A stretch of 60,343 nt of DNA from Mannheimia haemolytica. GTDB taxonomy: Bacteria > Pseudomonadota > Gammaproteobacteria > Enterobacterales > Pasteurellaceae. Positions 6,252 to 15,093 of this stretch are shown here, piece by piece. Made by a program: the position numbers and the translations under genes. The DNA is taken from NCBI RefSeq assembly GCF_004342115.1, contig NZ_SMAC01000018.1:1-60343 (forward strand), in the 5' to 3' direction. Numbering within the stretch: the first letter of the stretch is position 1; each line of letters opens with the position of its first letter. The notes under the pieces were generated by a model. It was not told the origin of the DNA and ran no database searches. It saw only the letters and a program-made list of their open reading frames with translations.

Positions 6252-9056
6252 TTAGAAACTAAAGCCAACATTTACTTTCCAACCAAATAGGTTTGCAGAT
6301 TTCACTCGACTGTAATCTAAATTCATCGCAGTAAACCAATTTTTATAATGCAGTTTCACCCCGACTTCGCCGTTTAATTGGCGATTACGTTTCGTCGTTG
6401 CTTCACTATGCAGTGTTTTTCCTGCAATGTTACTGGTAATTTTGGTTATTTTTACATTTAATCTATGCAAGTAATTTAGCCCGATATAAGGGGAAATAGA
6501 GCCTTGCTCAAGTTGGAAAGTTCGCTGTAATTTCACGCTTGGAACAATATTCACATCACGATAACGCATTGCAGCCGTTTGAGTCGCAAGTTCGCCACTT
6601 TCATTTAAACCATTCATTTTGGTTTGAATCCATTGTACGCCAAGGCTTGGTTCAATTATCCATTGGTTTGGCATAAATTGATAACCGATCCGCATTTCAC
6701 CACCGAGCGTTGAACCTCTGGTTTCTGCAGTACCTAGTTGATGGCTAGCAAATCGACGGCTTTGTTGATATTTCTGGCGAGCAAATTGCAATGTAGCTTC
6801 ACTAAACCAAGCGTTATCTAAATGATAACGTAAGCCAATATTTAATGCTGTTTGTTTTAAGGTAGCTTGTGCAAATGGTTTTTCTAAGCGGTTTTTTTGC
6901 TGTGAAAGTGTTGCACTAAGTACCGTTTTATCTGCCAGTTTGTGGTTTACTCCCAATTGTGATTGGTGGTGTTTAACATCGGTATGCTTCGATGAGGCTG
7001 ATTGTTTTTGATTCAAATGTTCAGCCCAAACAGTCGTTTGCAGTGGTGTATGGTATGCCGTAAACAAATGTTGCTGTGCTTGGGTTAAGCCTTTGGCATT
7101 TTGGCTACGTAGCAATTCAAGGCTATCTGCATAAATATTGTTAGATACAGCATAGTGCAGATTATCTAATTTACGTTGTTCGAGTGCAGATTGCAGCCAA
7201 CCGTTATACCAACTACGGCGATAGGCAATAGGTGTAGTTCTTAACGCATTTAATAATGCTAAACCGGCTTGCCCGTTTGTATCGGCTTTCTCATCAGTTA
7301 GTGGCTTATTCACTTTTGCGATAATTTCGCTCTCTTTGAAATAGAGATCTTGGATTAACCCTCGTTTGGCTAAATTCTCGTTTTCGACTAATTGTGTAAA
7401 TCCGCCTTGATAAGTTGCTTTATCTTTCAACTGTACTATGGTCGCTGAAACATCACCTGCTTCGGTTTTTTCTGTTAATTTATCATCAATTTTTAACGAG
7501 CCGGCTAAATGTATATTGGCTTGAGCATTGGCAATTAGCCCAGATTTGCCCAACACTTCTAATTGGCTTTGTCCAGACGAAGAATAATTTTGCTCAACTT
7601 CGGTTCCATTGACAGCTAAATTTGCATGGTTACTGATTGTTTTCACCTTAGTTTTACCGTTTAAGGCCAATCTACCTTCTTCAACTGCTACCGTATCTAA
7701 ATGATTTTCGCCGTCTAAATGCAGTGATTTGTCCCCTTTTTTTGTAATTTTAAATTGGCTGGCGAGTGGATTCGACCAATGGTCATCACGAGTTACGGTA
7801 ATCGTTTCATCATTTAAGAATTGAGTTGGGCCATTAACAGCTTTTTTCAGGTTAATGAGACCCCAGCCATAAACATTATCGACCCCTTTTTCACCTAAAT
7901 CAGTGGCGGTAGTCAATAAAGTATCGCGAATTTGAGTCGCAGTCAGATAATCAAAGCGTTCTTTTAATACTGCTAATGAAGCAGTTATAGCAGGTGCTGA
8001 AAATGACGTACCTTGCTCTTTTGTTAAGCCATATTGTGGTTTTTTATGTTCATCAGCAACGCCAATTAAAACATGTAAATCGCCCGGTGCTGCTACACAC
8101 CAGTTTTTACTTGCTCCGCAGTGGTTAGAGTATGGAGCAATTTTTTGTTCTTTATCTACCGCAACGGCAGAAATTAAATTTTTCTCAAGCTCGGGAAAGT
8201 AACGTGGTAGAAGAGCCATTACGCCTGGCTGTTTCTTGCTCTCATTACCAGCAGCAAAGACTAATAAGGTGTTGCTATTTTTGGCTCTCATAATAGCTTG
8301 AAGTAGCGGATTGTGCTTATTTTGCTTGATAGATTGATAAAATTTATCTACAACATTGATGTCATCGCTAATAGAAAAAGGATTCCAACTATTATTGATT
8401 GCAAAAACATTATTATCTAGTAATTTATTCAGCCCGGATGCCCATTCAGCACGTTCAATTGCCATTTCTTTTTCTTTGCTTGCTAATAAGTCATTCTTTG
8501 CCATTTGATCCAGACTTGGCGTTTTTTCATCCTCTTCGTCTTTTGCATTTTCTAATTCTTTCTTAGCATCTTGAATAACTTTTTCTAAAGTTCGTTTATA
8601 TGACTTCGTTGCAACATAAAGCTCAGCTCCCTTTGCAATACCACCACTATAGCCATCACCAAGAGTTTTATCTGCTTGAGCGGCAATAATACCAGCTACA
8701 CCTGCACCGTGTGTTTCAAGAGAAGGAATAAGATCAATTCCATCTTCTTTTTCTACGGGTTTTACCTCGAATTGAGGATAACTTGCATCGTAGATTCTTA
8801 CTTCGCCTTCGGGTGTTGTTAATTGATGAATAAGAGGATGAAGATGTGAACTATGGCGAGGGTGTTTAACCATGAAGCCCTCATCCATTACGCCTAGTTT
8901 AACACCCTTGCCACTATATTTTGAGCTGAGGCTCTCAGATAATTGAATGATAGGTTGTGGATTCTTTATTGATTCTGTAGCGTATGCAATAGATAAAAAA
9001 CTAGAAATGCTAATTGCAATAAGTGTTTTGTTAAATGAATGCTTTATTTTATACAT
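6252..9056 (-). CDS. ssa1: Autotransporter subtilisin-like serine protease, serotype-specific antigen 1
   Basis: 934 residues; I recognise it as Ssa1 of Mannheimia haemolytica serotype 1 strains. In order: signal peptide (about 1-26), peptidase S8 domain (about 45-410) and a passenger stalk with short beta repeats (about 420-640). A C-terminal 12-strand autotransporter barrel (about 665-934) ends in Phe, as outer-membrane proteins do. The catalytic triad is complete: Asp58 (VMDEG), His116 (THGAGVAG) and Ser351 (GTSFSAP), with the oxyanion Asn271 (AAGNES). A charged Lys/Glu-rich insert fills about 155-200. It would be exported to the cell surface. GGAGG precedes the ATG, and a perfect 16-bp palindrome (9070-9085) sits just upstream in the leader. 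Confidence 0.95.
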   Translation of the reverse strand: MYKIKHSFNKTLIAISISSFLSIAYATESIKNPQPIIQLSESLSSKYSGKGVKLGVMDEGFMVKHPRHSSHLHPLIHQLTTPEGEVRIYDASYPQFEVKPVEKEDGIDLIPSLETHGAGVAGIIAAQADKTLGDGYSGGIAKGAELYVATKSYKRTLEKVIQDAKKELENAKDEEDEKTPSLDQMAKNDLLASKEKEMAIERAEWASGLNKLLDNNVFAINNSWNPFSISDDINVVDKFYQSIKQNKHNPLLQAIMRAKNSNTLLVFAAGNESKKQPGVMALLPRYFPELEKNLISAVAVDKEQKIAPYSNHCGASKNWCVAAPGDLHVLIGVADEHKKPQYGLTKEQGTSFSAPAITASLAVLKERFDYLTATQIRDTLLTTATDLGEKGVDNVYGWGLINLKKAVNGPTQFLNDETITVTRDDHWSNPLASQFKITKKGDKSLHLDGENHLDTVAVEEGRLALNGKTKVKTISNHANLAVNGTEVEQNYSSSGQSQLEVLGKSGLIANAQANIHLAGSLKIDDKLTEKTEAGDVSATIVQLKDKATYQGGFTQLVENENLAKRGLIQDLYFKESEIIAKVNKPLTDEKADTNGQAGLALLNALRTTPIAYRRSWYNGWLQSALEQRKLDNLHYAVSNNIYADSLELLRSQNAKGLTQAQQHLFTAYHTPLQTTVWAEHLNQKQSASSKHTDVKHHQSQLGVNHKLADKTVLSATLSQQKNRLEKPFAQATLKQTALNIGLRYHLDNAWFSEATLQFARQKYQQSRRFASHQLGTAETRGSTLGGEMRIGYQFMPNQWIIEPSLGVQWIQTKMNGLNESGELATQTAAMRYRDVNIVPSVKLQRTFQLEQGSISPYIGLNYLHRLNVKITKITSNIAGKTLHSEATTKRNRQLNGEVGVKLHYKNWFTAMNLDYSRVKSANLFGWKVNVGFSF

Positions 9057-9069
9057 AATTTTACCTCCA

Positions 9070-9085
9070 AAAATAAGCTTATTTT
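9070..9085. promoter_or_regulatory. Perfect 16-bp palindrome in the ssa1 leader
   Basis: AAAATAAGCTTATTTT is its own reverse complement and ends a few bases before the GGAGG ribosome-binding site of ssa1. It could be a protein-binding site or a weak RNA hairpin. Function inferred only from position. Confidence 0.35.
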
Positions 9086-9244
9086 ACGTAGTTAATTTTT
9101 TATTACAAATAATTATCATCTAGTTAATGATAAAGATCAAACTTTCTGATATATTTAGTTTTCTAATTTTTATCTTGAGATTTTTTTAATCAAAAAAATG
9201 TAGCAGGTTTGCTTCTGAAGCGAGAGGAATAGGTATTCGAGAAA

Positions 9245-9290
9245 ACAAGCGGTCAGAGTTGCAAAATTTTTTACTTATCTGACCGCTTGT
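9245..9290 (-). terminator. Inverted uptake-sequence pair after hrpA
   Basis: Two 12-bp perfect arms, ACAAGCGGTCAG (9245-9256) and CTGACCGCTTGT (9279-9290), lie 14 bases beyond the hrpA stop. Likely dual-purpose terminator and uptake site. Confidence 0.65.
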
Positions 9291-9303
9291 TGTATAGGGA
9301 ATA

Positions 9304-12300
9304 TTACTTTATTTCATTGATCACATTCAAAATCCGCTTATCCGAAATCGGGTATTTTGTGCCGAGCTGTTGAGCGAACAGACTGACCCGCAGTTCTTCG
9401 ATCATATATCGAATTTCCAGTACCTCGTCCGGCACCGCTTTGGATTTTGGCAGTTTGGCAAGGAGCTGTTTATATGCCTCTTGCACTGCTTCCACCCGTA
9501 GCATTTTGGCTCGGTCGGTGTTGCTGTCCACTAACAGTTTATCCAAACGGCGTTCGATAGCGGTCAAATAACGGTATAAATCTGCAAGGCGGGCGTAGCC
9601 GGTTTTGGTGACAAAGTCGGGGTAAATCAGCCCTTCGATTTGGGTTTTGATGTCGCTTAACGCAAACGCCATCGTAAAATCGAGCTTGCCTTTTAACCGC
9701 TTGTTTAGCTCGTAGGCCAGTGTGAGGCACTTTTCAACCTGTTTGGCAATTTCTACGGTTTTATCGTTTAAATTTGCCCGCACAAATTCGTGCAGTTGGG
9801 TGAATTTTTCCTCCGTCCAGACAAACCCGCCGAACTCTTCTACCAGCTGATCTACCGCACAGGCAATGCAGTCGTCAATCAGCTCCAATACTTTGCCGAA
9901 CGGGGCAAAATATAAGCCCAGCTTGGCTTTGTTCGGCAGTTTTTCGTGTAGATATTTAATCGGCGATGGCACATTTAGCAACAGCAGACGGCGAAGTCCT
10001 GCCTGCATTGCACGAGCCTGCTCAAATTCCGTTTCAAACAGTTTCACCCCCACAGCCGTTTGTTCATCGACAATCGCAGGGTAGGCTTTCACGCTGAAAT
10101 GAGCTTTTTTCTGCTCATAGAACTGTGGCAATTCGGCAAAATTCCAAATATGCACACCACTTTGCTCAATGCCGTCATCGGCAATGTTGGAAAGGGTGTT
10201 CTGCACCTCATCTTTCAAGGCAAATTTCAGCTCATCAAGGTTTTCGCTCTCTTGCAGTTTCTTGCCTTTATCATCAATCACACGGAAAGTCATCCGCAAA
10301 TGTGGCGGCAGTTGGCTTAAATCCCACTGTTCAGGCTCGACCAATACACCCGTCATTCGGCGTAGTTCGTGGCTTAGACTGTCCAGCAACGGTTTTTTAA
10401 ACGGCTCGGCTCGCCCTAAAAAGGCATCCGCATAATTCGGCGCCGGCACAAAATTTCGCCGTAGCGATTTCGGTAAAGATTTAATCAGCGAGACGATCAG
10501 CTCGTGGCGTAGCCCCGGAATTTGCCAATCGAAACCTTCGGGTTCCACTTGGTTAAGCAGCGGTAGCGGAATATGCACCGTCACGCCATCGTGATCTTTT
10601 CCGACCTCAAACTGATAGCTCAGTTTGAGTTTTAAATCGCCTTGATGCCAGAAATTCGGGAAATCCAGCTCGCTGGCAAGGTTGGCGTTGTCGTTGATCA
10701 GGAACGATTTTTCAAAGTTCAGCAGTTCAGGATCTTTTTTGCTTGCCTGTTTCCACCAAGTATCAAAATGCTTGCTCGACACAACTTCGGTGCCAATCCG
10801 CTGATCGTAAAACTCAAACAGCACCTGCTCGTCCACCAAAATATCACGGCGACGGGATTTGTGTTCCAATGCCTCAACTTCACGGATCAAGCGGTGATTT
10901 TCTTTGAAAAATTTGTAATTGTTGTGACATTCGCCTTCCACCAACGCCGAGCGGATAAAAATCTCACGGCTGACGGTTGGGTCTATCGAGCCATAATTCA
11001 CCGAGCGTTGTGCCACAATCGGAATGCCGTAGAGCGACACTTTTTCCGATGCCATTACCGCCCCTTTTGACTTCGCCCAGTGCGGTTCGCTGTAACTGGA
11101 TTTAGTGAGGTGTACTGCCAACGGCTCCACCCATTCCGGCTCAATACTAGCAACCATTCGACCCCAAAGTTTAGTGGTTTCCACCAGCTCTGCCGCCATT
11201 ACCCATTTCGGCTGTTTTTTGAAAAGTGCCGAGTTCGGGAAAATGAAAAAGTGGGCATTTCTTGCCCCTAAATAGTGCATTTTTTCATTATCCTTCAAGC
11301 CGATATGCGACAACAAGCCAGTGAGCAAGGCGGTGTGAATCGGCTGATAACTTGCCGGCTCACTGTTAATTTTTAAGCCCATTTCTCTAACTGCAAGGCG
11401 GAGTTGGTGGTAGATATCCTGCCACTCCCGCACACGGTTGTAGTTCAAATAATCCTTACGGCAGAGATTACGGAACTGGTTTTTCGACAGTTCTTTTTGT
11501 TGGGCTTGGATAAAGTGCCACAAATTCACAAAGGCTAAGAAATCGCTCTCTTTATCGGCAAAACGGCGGTGTTTATCGTCTGCCGACTGCTGTTTTTCCT
11601 GCGGACGCTCACGAGGGTCTTGGATTGAGAGAGCTGACACAATCATCATCACTTCGTGCAACGAACCGTTTTTCGCCGCCTCGATCACCATTCTGCCTAA
11701 GCGAGGATCGACTGGCAGTTGGGCGAGTTGGCGACCGATTGGGGTTAATCTAAACCCATCCCCCCGTTTACGGGGGGAGGTTGGGAGGGGGGGAGTGCCA
11801 TCATTAGAACGGATTTCCCCCCTCCCTAGCCCTCCCCCGCAAGCGGTGGAGGGGATTTTTTCATTTGGAATAATCGCCTGTAATTCTTCCAACAACCGAA
11901 TCCCGTCCTGAATTTGTCGGCTGTCAGGGGCATCAACAAACGGGAAATTGGCAATATCACTCAATCCAAGCGAAGTCATTTGTAAAATAACCGCTGCAAG
12001 GTTAGTTCGTAGAATTTCAGGATCGGTAAATTGTGGACGGCTGTTGAAATCCTCTTCTGAATAGAGGCGGATACAGATCCCTTCCGAGGTTCGCCCACAA
12101 CGCCCTTTCCGCTGGTTGGCGGAGGCTTGCGAAATCGGCTCAATCGGCAAGCGTTGCACTTTGGTGCGGTAGCTATAACGAGAAATACGAGCCGTGCCGG
12201 TGTCGATCACATATTTAATATTCGGAATAGTGAGGGAGGTTTCTGCCACGTTGGTCGCCAGAATAATTCGGTTTAGCCCACCGCTTGGCTGGAAAATCCG

Positions 12301-13290
12301 TTGTTGTTCGGCAGCCGATAAGCGGGCGTAAAGGGGTAAAATTTCGCTATGTCGCAGTTCCTGCTTTTGCAAGGCTTCGGCAGTGTCACGAATTTCCCGT
12401 TCACCGTTCATAAAAATCAGAATATCGCCACGCCCTTCGGCTTGCAGTTCGTCCACCGCATTTAGAATACCTTGCAGTTGATCTTGATCTTCCACTATCG
12501 GGCGATAACGCACTTCCACCGGGAATGTCCGACCAGAGACTTCAATAATCGGGGCGTTGTTGAAATGTTTGGAAAAACGTTCTACATCAATAGTTGCCGA
12601 GGTGATGATCACTTTCAGATCGGGGCGTTTGTGCAGAATTTGTTTCAGATAACCCAAAATAAAATCGTTGTTCAGCGAACGCTCGTGAGCTTCGTCAATA
12701 ATCAGCGTATCGTACTGATTTAAATAGCTGTCGAGCTGGATTTCCGCCAGCAGAATACCGTCCGTCATTAGCTTGATTAAGCTGTTTTCACTGACTTGAT
12801 CGTTAAAGCGGACTTTGTAACCGACCGTCTCGCCCAGTTCCGATTTCAGCTCTTCGGCAATGCGAGTCGCCACCGAACGTGCGGCAATTCGGCGGGGCTG
12901 GGTATGCCCAATCAAGCCCTTCACCCCACGCCCGAGTTCTAAGCACATTTTCGGTAACTGGGTGGTTTTGCCCGAACCGGTTTCCCCTGCGATCACCACC
13001 ACCTGATTTTCGCTAATCAGTTTTAAAATTTCCTCACGGCGAGCGGAAACAGGCAGATCAGGGTAGTCAATTTTCAGGTTTTGGGCGTGCTGAGTTCGTG
13101 CGAAAAAACGTGCCTGACAAGCGGTGAGATCTTGCGAAATTTCTGCCAAAACTGACCGCTTGTGATCGATGTTTTTAATATTTTCCGCCCCTTTTAAGCG
13201 ACCGAGCAGGCGGCGGAAATCGGCGGTGGTGATATTTTCCAGCTTCACAAGCGGTGGTTTCTTATGATTTTTTTGCAAAGGTGTTTCCAT
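9304..13290 (-). CDS. hrpA: ATP-dependent RNA helicase HrpA (with in-frame repeat insert)
   Basis: 1328 residues; family members are about 1300. DEAH-box helicase of rRNA/ribosome rescue. The core motifs are Walker A GETGSGKT (102-109), DEAH (199-202), SAT, and the arginine-finger motif QRKGRCGRTSEG. The helicase-associated and OB domains follow, then the long HrpA-specific C-terminal region. Residues about 479-512 (IPSTACGGG to KRGDG) are translated from a GC-rich palindromic repeat with Gly/Pro/Arg-rich, low-complexity composition unlike the rest. E. coli HrpA has only a few residues between LLEEL and the KLTPLGRQL motif here. The frame is kept, so the protein is probably functional. Confidence 0.95.
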   Translation of the reverse strand: METPLQKNHKKPPLVKLENITTADFRRLLGRLKGAENIKNIDHKRSVLAEISQDLTACQARFFARTQHAQNLKIDYPDLPVSARREEILKLISENQVVVIAGETGSGKTTQLPKMCLELGRGVKGLIGHTQPRRIAARSVATRIAEELKSELGETVGYKVRFNDQVSENSLIKLMTDGILLAEIQLDSYLNQYDTLIIDEAHERSLNNDFILGYLKQILHKRPDLKVIITSATIDVERFSKHFNNAPIIEVSGRTFPVEVRYRPIVEDQDQLQGILNAVDELQAEGRGDILIFMNGEREIRDTAEALQKQELRHSEILPLYARLSAAEQQRIFQPSGGLNRIILATNVAETSLTIPNIKYVIDTGTARISRYSYRTKVQRLPIEPISQASANQRKGRCGRTSEGICIRLYSEEDFNSRPQFTDPEILRTNLAAVILQMTSLGLSDIANFPFVDAPDSRQIQDGIRLLEELQAIIPNEKIPSTACGGGLGRGEIRSNDGTPPLPTSPRKRGDGFRLTPIGRQLAQLPVDPRLGRMVIEAAKNGSLHEVMMIVSALSIQDPRERPQEKQQSADDKHRRFADKESDFLAFVNLWHFIQAQQKELSKNQFRNLCRKDYLNYNRVREWQDIYHQLRLAVREMGLKINSEPASYQPIHTALLTGLLSHIGLKDNEKMHYLGARNAHFFIFPNSALFKKQPKWVMAAELVETTKLWGRMVASIEPEWVEPLAVHLTKSSYSEPHWAKSKGAVMASEKVSLYGIPIVAQRSVNYGSIDPTVSREIFIRSALVEGECHNNYKFFKENHRLIREVEALEHKSRRRDILVDEQVLFEFYDQRIGTEVVSSKHFDTWWKQASKKDPELLNFEKSFLINDNANLASELDFPNFWHQGDLKLKLSYQFEVGKDHDGVTVHIPLPLLNQVEPEGFDWQIPGLRHELIVSLIKSLPKSLRRNFVPAPNYADAFLGRAEPFKKPLLDSLSHELRRMTGVLVEPEQWDLSQLPPHLRMTFRVIDDKGKKLQESENLDELKFALKDEVQNTLSNIADDGIEQSGVHIWNFAELPQFYEQKKAHFSVKAYPAIVDEQTAVGVKLFETEFEQARAMQAGLRRLLLLNVPSPIKYLHEKLPNKAKLGLYFAPFGKVLELIDDCIACAVDQLVEEFGGFVWTEEKFTQLHEFVRANLNDKTVEIAKQVEKCLTLAYELNKRLKGKLDFTMAFALSDIKTQIEGLIYPDFVTKTGYARLADLYRYLTAIERRLDKLLVDSNTDRAKMLRVEAVQEAYKQLLAKLPKSKAVPDEVLEIRYMIEELRVSLFAQQLGTKYPISDKRILNVINEIK
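11755..11857. repeat. GC-rich palindromic repeat inserted in hrpA
   Basis: About 102 bp, built as hairpin (CCCCCCG-TTTA-CGGGGGG, 11760-11777), long arm (G-rich, to about 11794), spacer, complementary C-rich arm (11817-11838) and a second hairpin around CCCTCCCCCGC-AAG-CGGTGGAGGGG. Its length is a multiple of three and it lacks stop codons in the hrpA frame. Composition differs sharply from the flanking gene. REP-like or small mobile repeat; family membership is inferred from structure. Confidence 0.75.
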
Positions 13291-13326
13291 TTAATTTCTC
13301 TTTTGCATTAAGACCTTGTGATTTAT

Positions 13327-13393
13327 TGTAGGGTGGGCGTAAGCCCACGTAACAGAATAGGGATTTTATGCGTGGACTTACGTCCACCCTACA
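13327..13393. repeat. Tandem-hairpin repeat with 10-bp terminal inverted repeats
   Basis: Ends TGTAGGGTGG (13327-13336) and CCACCCTACA (13384-13393) are perfect inverted repeats. Inside are two small hairpins: GTGGGC-GTAA-GCCCAC (13333-13348) and GTGGAC-TTAC-GTCCAC (13372-13387). It starts right at the stop codon of the DUF441 gene and lies just upstream of hrpA. Looks like a dispersed intergenic palindrome. Confidence 0.7.
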
Positions 13394-13846
13394 TTAGGTT
13401 TTACCAACAATCAGTGACAAAATCCCTGCCGCAATCAACGGCCCGACCGGTACGCCTTTTAAGAACGCCACGCCGATCACCGTGCCGATTAAAAGTCCAG
13501 TTACCAACACCGGCTGGCTGCCCATTAAATTCACGCCCCTGCCACCTAGCCACGCTACCAGCACGCCAGCAATTATTGAGAGTGCCATTTTCCAGTTCAA
13601 TAGTTGGGCAAGTTCGGGAAGCGTAATTCGCCCTGAAACCAAGGGGCTAAGTACGCCGATGGTTAAAATGATAATCCCGATTTTTAAGCCGTATTGATCG
13701 ACAAAGGGGACAAATTTAGAAAGTAAGGTTTGTTGCATAATCAGCAATACGGCGGCTGAAATAGTAACCGCACTGTTTTGGCTGATCAGCCCTAAAATAA
13801 TCAGCACCACAAGTAGAAGTGCCACTGCGTTAAATTGTAAAGTCAT
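13394..13846 (-). CDS. DUF441/UPF0756 (YeaL-like) membrane protein
   Basis: 150 residues, nearly all hydrophobic, with four to five membrane helices separated by short loops. The sequence matches the DUF441 pattern, including the [28 protein letters not shown] region. An inner-membrane protein of unknown function. Its stop codon abuts a palindromic repeat. Confidence 0.85.
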   Translation of the reverse strand: MTLQFNAVALLLVVLIILGLISQNSAVTISAAVLLIMQQTLLSKFVPFVDQYGLKIGIIILTIGVLSPLVSGRITLPELAQLLNWKMALSIIAGVLVAWLGGRGVNLMGSQPVLVTGLLIGTVIGVAFLKGVPVGPLIAAGILSLIVGKT

Positions 13847-13908
13847 AGGATTAAAACGTAAAAACCCTTACTTCATAGAAGTAAGGGAGTGGTTAATTAA
13901 ACGTTGAG

Positions 13909-14178
13909 CTAGTTAATAAATTTCATTATTGCCATTAAAAAGCCAAGAATTGTGATATTTAAGGTAATTGCTTTAAATATCGTGGTATTGATTTCATTTT
14001 TTAGCTTTTCAAGTTCAAGTTGCAAATCAGCTTTTGTTGCTAGTGGGCTTTGACTTTGCTCTAAGGCTTCATCGAGAGCATTAGCAAATGCCTCAGCCAT
14101 TTCAGGTGTTTGATTGGCTTCTTGCAAGCGTTTTACAAAACGTAATTTGTCAAATCGTAGGCTCATAGCTGCATCCAT
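13909..14178 (-). CDS. Small coiled-coil membrane protein (DUF1640-like)
   Basis: 89 residues. The N-terminal segment FDKLRFVKRLQEANQTPEMAEAFANALDEAL is followed by an ATKADLQLELEKLKNEI coiled coil and one C-terminal membrane helix (about 66-87). This arrangement is typical of the small bacterial relatives of the DUF1640/CCDC90 family, whose function is unknown. GAGGA eight bases before the ATG at 14178 supports that start. Between grpE and the DUF441 gene on the same strand. Confidence 0.7.
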   Translation of the reverse strand: MDAAMSLRFDKLRFVKRLQEANQTPEMAEAFANALDEALEQSQSPLATKADLQLELEKLKNEINTTIFKAITLNITILGFLMAIMKFIN

Positions 14179-14275
14179 TTCAATTATCCTCTTGTGGTTA
14201 AGTTATAAACTAATTTAGCATAATCACAAGCAGGAATTTTAGGAGATTTTGTGATCTTCGTCGAAAATCGACAAT

Positions 14276-14872
14276 TTAGTTTGCCACCATCACCATTGCC
14301 GGGCGAATCACTCGTCCGTGAAGCGTGTAGCCTTTTTGTAGCACTGTGCTGACATGGTTGGCTTCAATTCCTTCGGCAGGTTGCATTGAAATAGCTTCGT
14401 GCAATTCAGGGTTAAATGCCTCGCCTACTTCGCCAATTGCCACCACACCAAATTTAGCCAGTGTATTGATGAATTCTTTATGAGTCATTTCAACGCCGTC
14501 AACTAACGCTTGAGTGGTTTCATCGGTCACGGCTTTATCAAGGGCATCTAATCCACGTTCAAGGTTATCAACCACTGTTAACAATTCTTTGGAGAATTTT
14601 TCTAAAGCGAATTTGTGAGCTTTTTCAACATCTTGCTCTGCACGGCGGCGGATATTTTGAATTTCTGCTTGAGCCCTAAGCTGAATATCTTGCTCACGTT
14701 TGTCGGCTTCTGCAATATAGGCTTCTAACTCGGCAATTCGAGCTTGAGCGAGAGCTAACGGTTCTTCTTGAGGTGTATTTTGTTCTTCCGCTTGAGTTTC
14801 TTCAGTTACAACTTCAGGTTGAATTTCTTCTTGTTTTACTTCTTCTTGTAAGTGTTCATTTTGAGTGGTCAT
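14276..14872 (-). CDS. grpE: GrpE nucleotide exchange factor
   Basis: 198 residues. It releases ADP from DnaK in the DnaK-DnaJ-GrpE cycle in the cytoplasm. The first ~45 residues are a Glu/Gln-rich disordered tail. They are followed by the long dimerising helix (about 45-110, with [17 protein letters not shown]), then the four-helix and beta-wing region with LEAISM-like and [12 protein letters not shown] ends. The C-terminal beta-domain is intact. The upstream promoter has a CTTGAAA element, as in heat-shock promoters. Confidence 0.96.
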   Translation of the reverse strand: MTTQNEHLQEEVKQEEIQPEVVTEETQAEEQNTPQEEPLALAQARIAELEAYIAEADKREQDIQLRAQAEIQNIRRRAEQDVEKAHKFALEKFSKELLTVVDNLERGLDALDKAVTDETTQALVDGVEMTHKEFINTLAKFGVVAIGEVGEAFNPELHEAISMQPAEGIEANHVSTVLQKGYTLHGRVIRPAMVMVAN

Positions 14873-14916
14873 TTTTTATCCTTTAAAAGACTAATCTGGA
14901 AATGTAAATCTTCCTT

Positions 14917-14945
14917 AATATAGCGATAAATTAAGGGATTTCAAG
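14917..14945 (-). promoter_or_regulatory. Candidate grpE promoter with heat-shock-like -35
   Basis: On the minus strand CTTGAAA (14939-14945) matches the sigma-32 -35 consensus. TTGAAA with TATATT (14917-14922) at 16 bp also fits sigma-70. The sigma-32 -10 (CCCCATNT) is poor, so the heat-shock assignment is tentative. Confidence 0.45.
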
Positions 14946-14995
14946 CATATCTCTTTCTTTTTGCGAAAATAATTCACTTTTTAATCAGAAAAGGC

Positions 14996-15023
14996 TTGCA
15001 AAATACGGGGGGGGGCTTAAAAT
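14996..15023 (+). promoter_or_regulatory. potD promoter with a G9 tract in the spacer
   Basis: TTGCAA (14996-15001) and TAAAAT (15018-15023) are separated by 16 bp, of which 15007-15015 are nine consecutive Gs. Gain or loss of a G by slippage would change the spacer to 17 or 15 bp and hence promoter strength. It lies 70 bases before the potD start. Confidence 0.65.
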
Positions 15024-15093
15024 GCCCTAGTCTTTTCCGCCCTTAGGCAAGGCTATATTTTTTAATCACTTTTCTTTAACGGAGAAAACTTAA

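Noticed and set aside
9095-9140. Fur-box-like sequence upstream of ssa1 (ATGATAATTATTT on the minus strand)
   Set aside because: Only about 11 of 19 consensus positions match in an AT-rich region; not better than chance here.
11780-11822. G7 and C6 runs in the hrpA insert as a phase-variable frameshift site
   Set aside because: The runs are short and interrupted and belong to the palindromic repeat arms; hrpA is a housekeeping gene. The potD G9 tract is the stronger case.
9866-12723. Several plus-strand ORFs opposite hrpA, up to 142 codons
   Set aside because: They are antisense frames of the GC-richer hrpA coding sequence without start signals or recognisable families.
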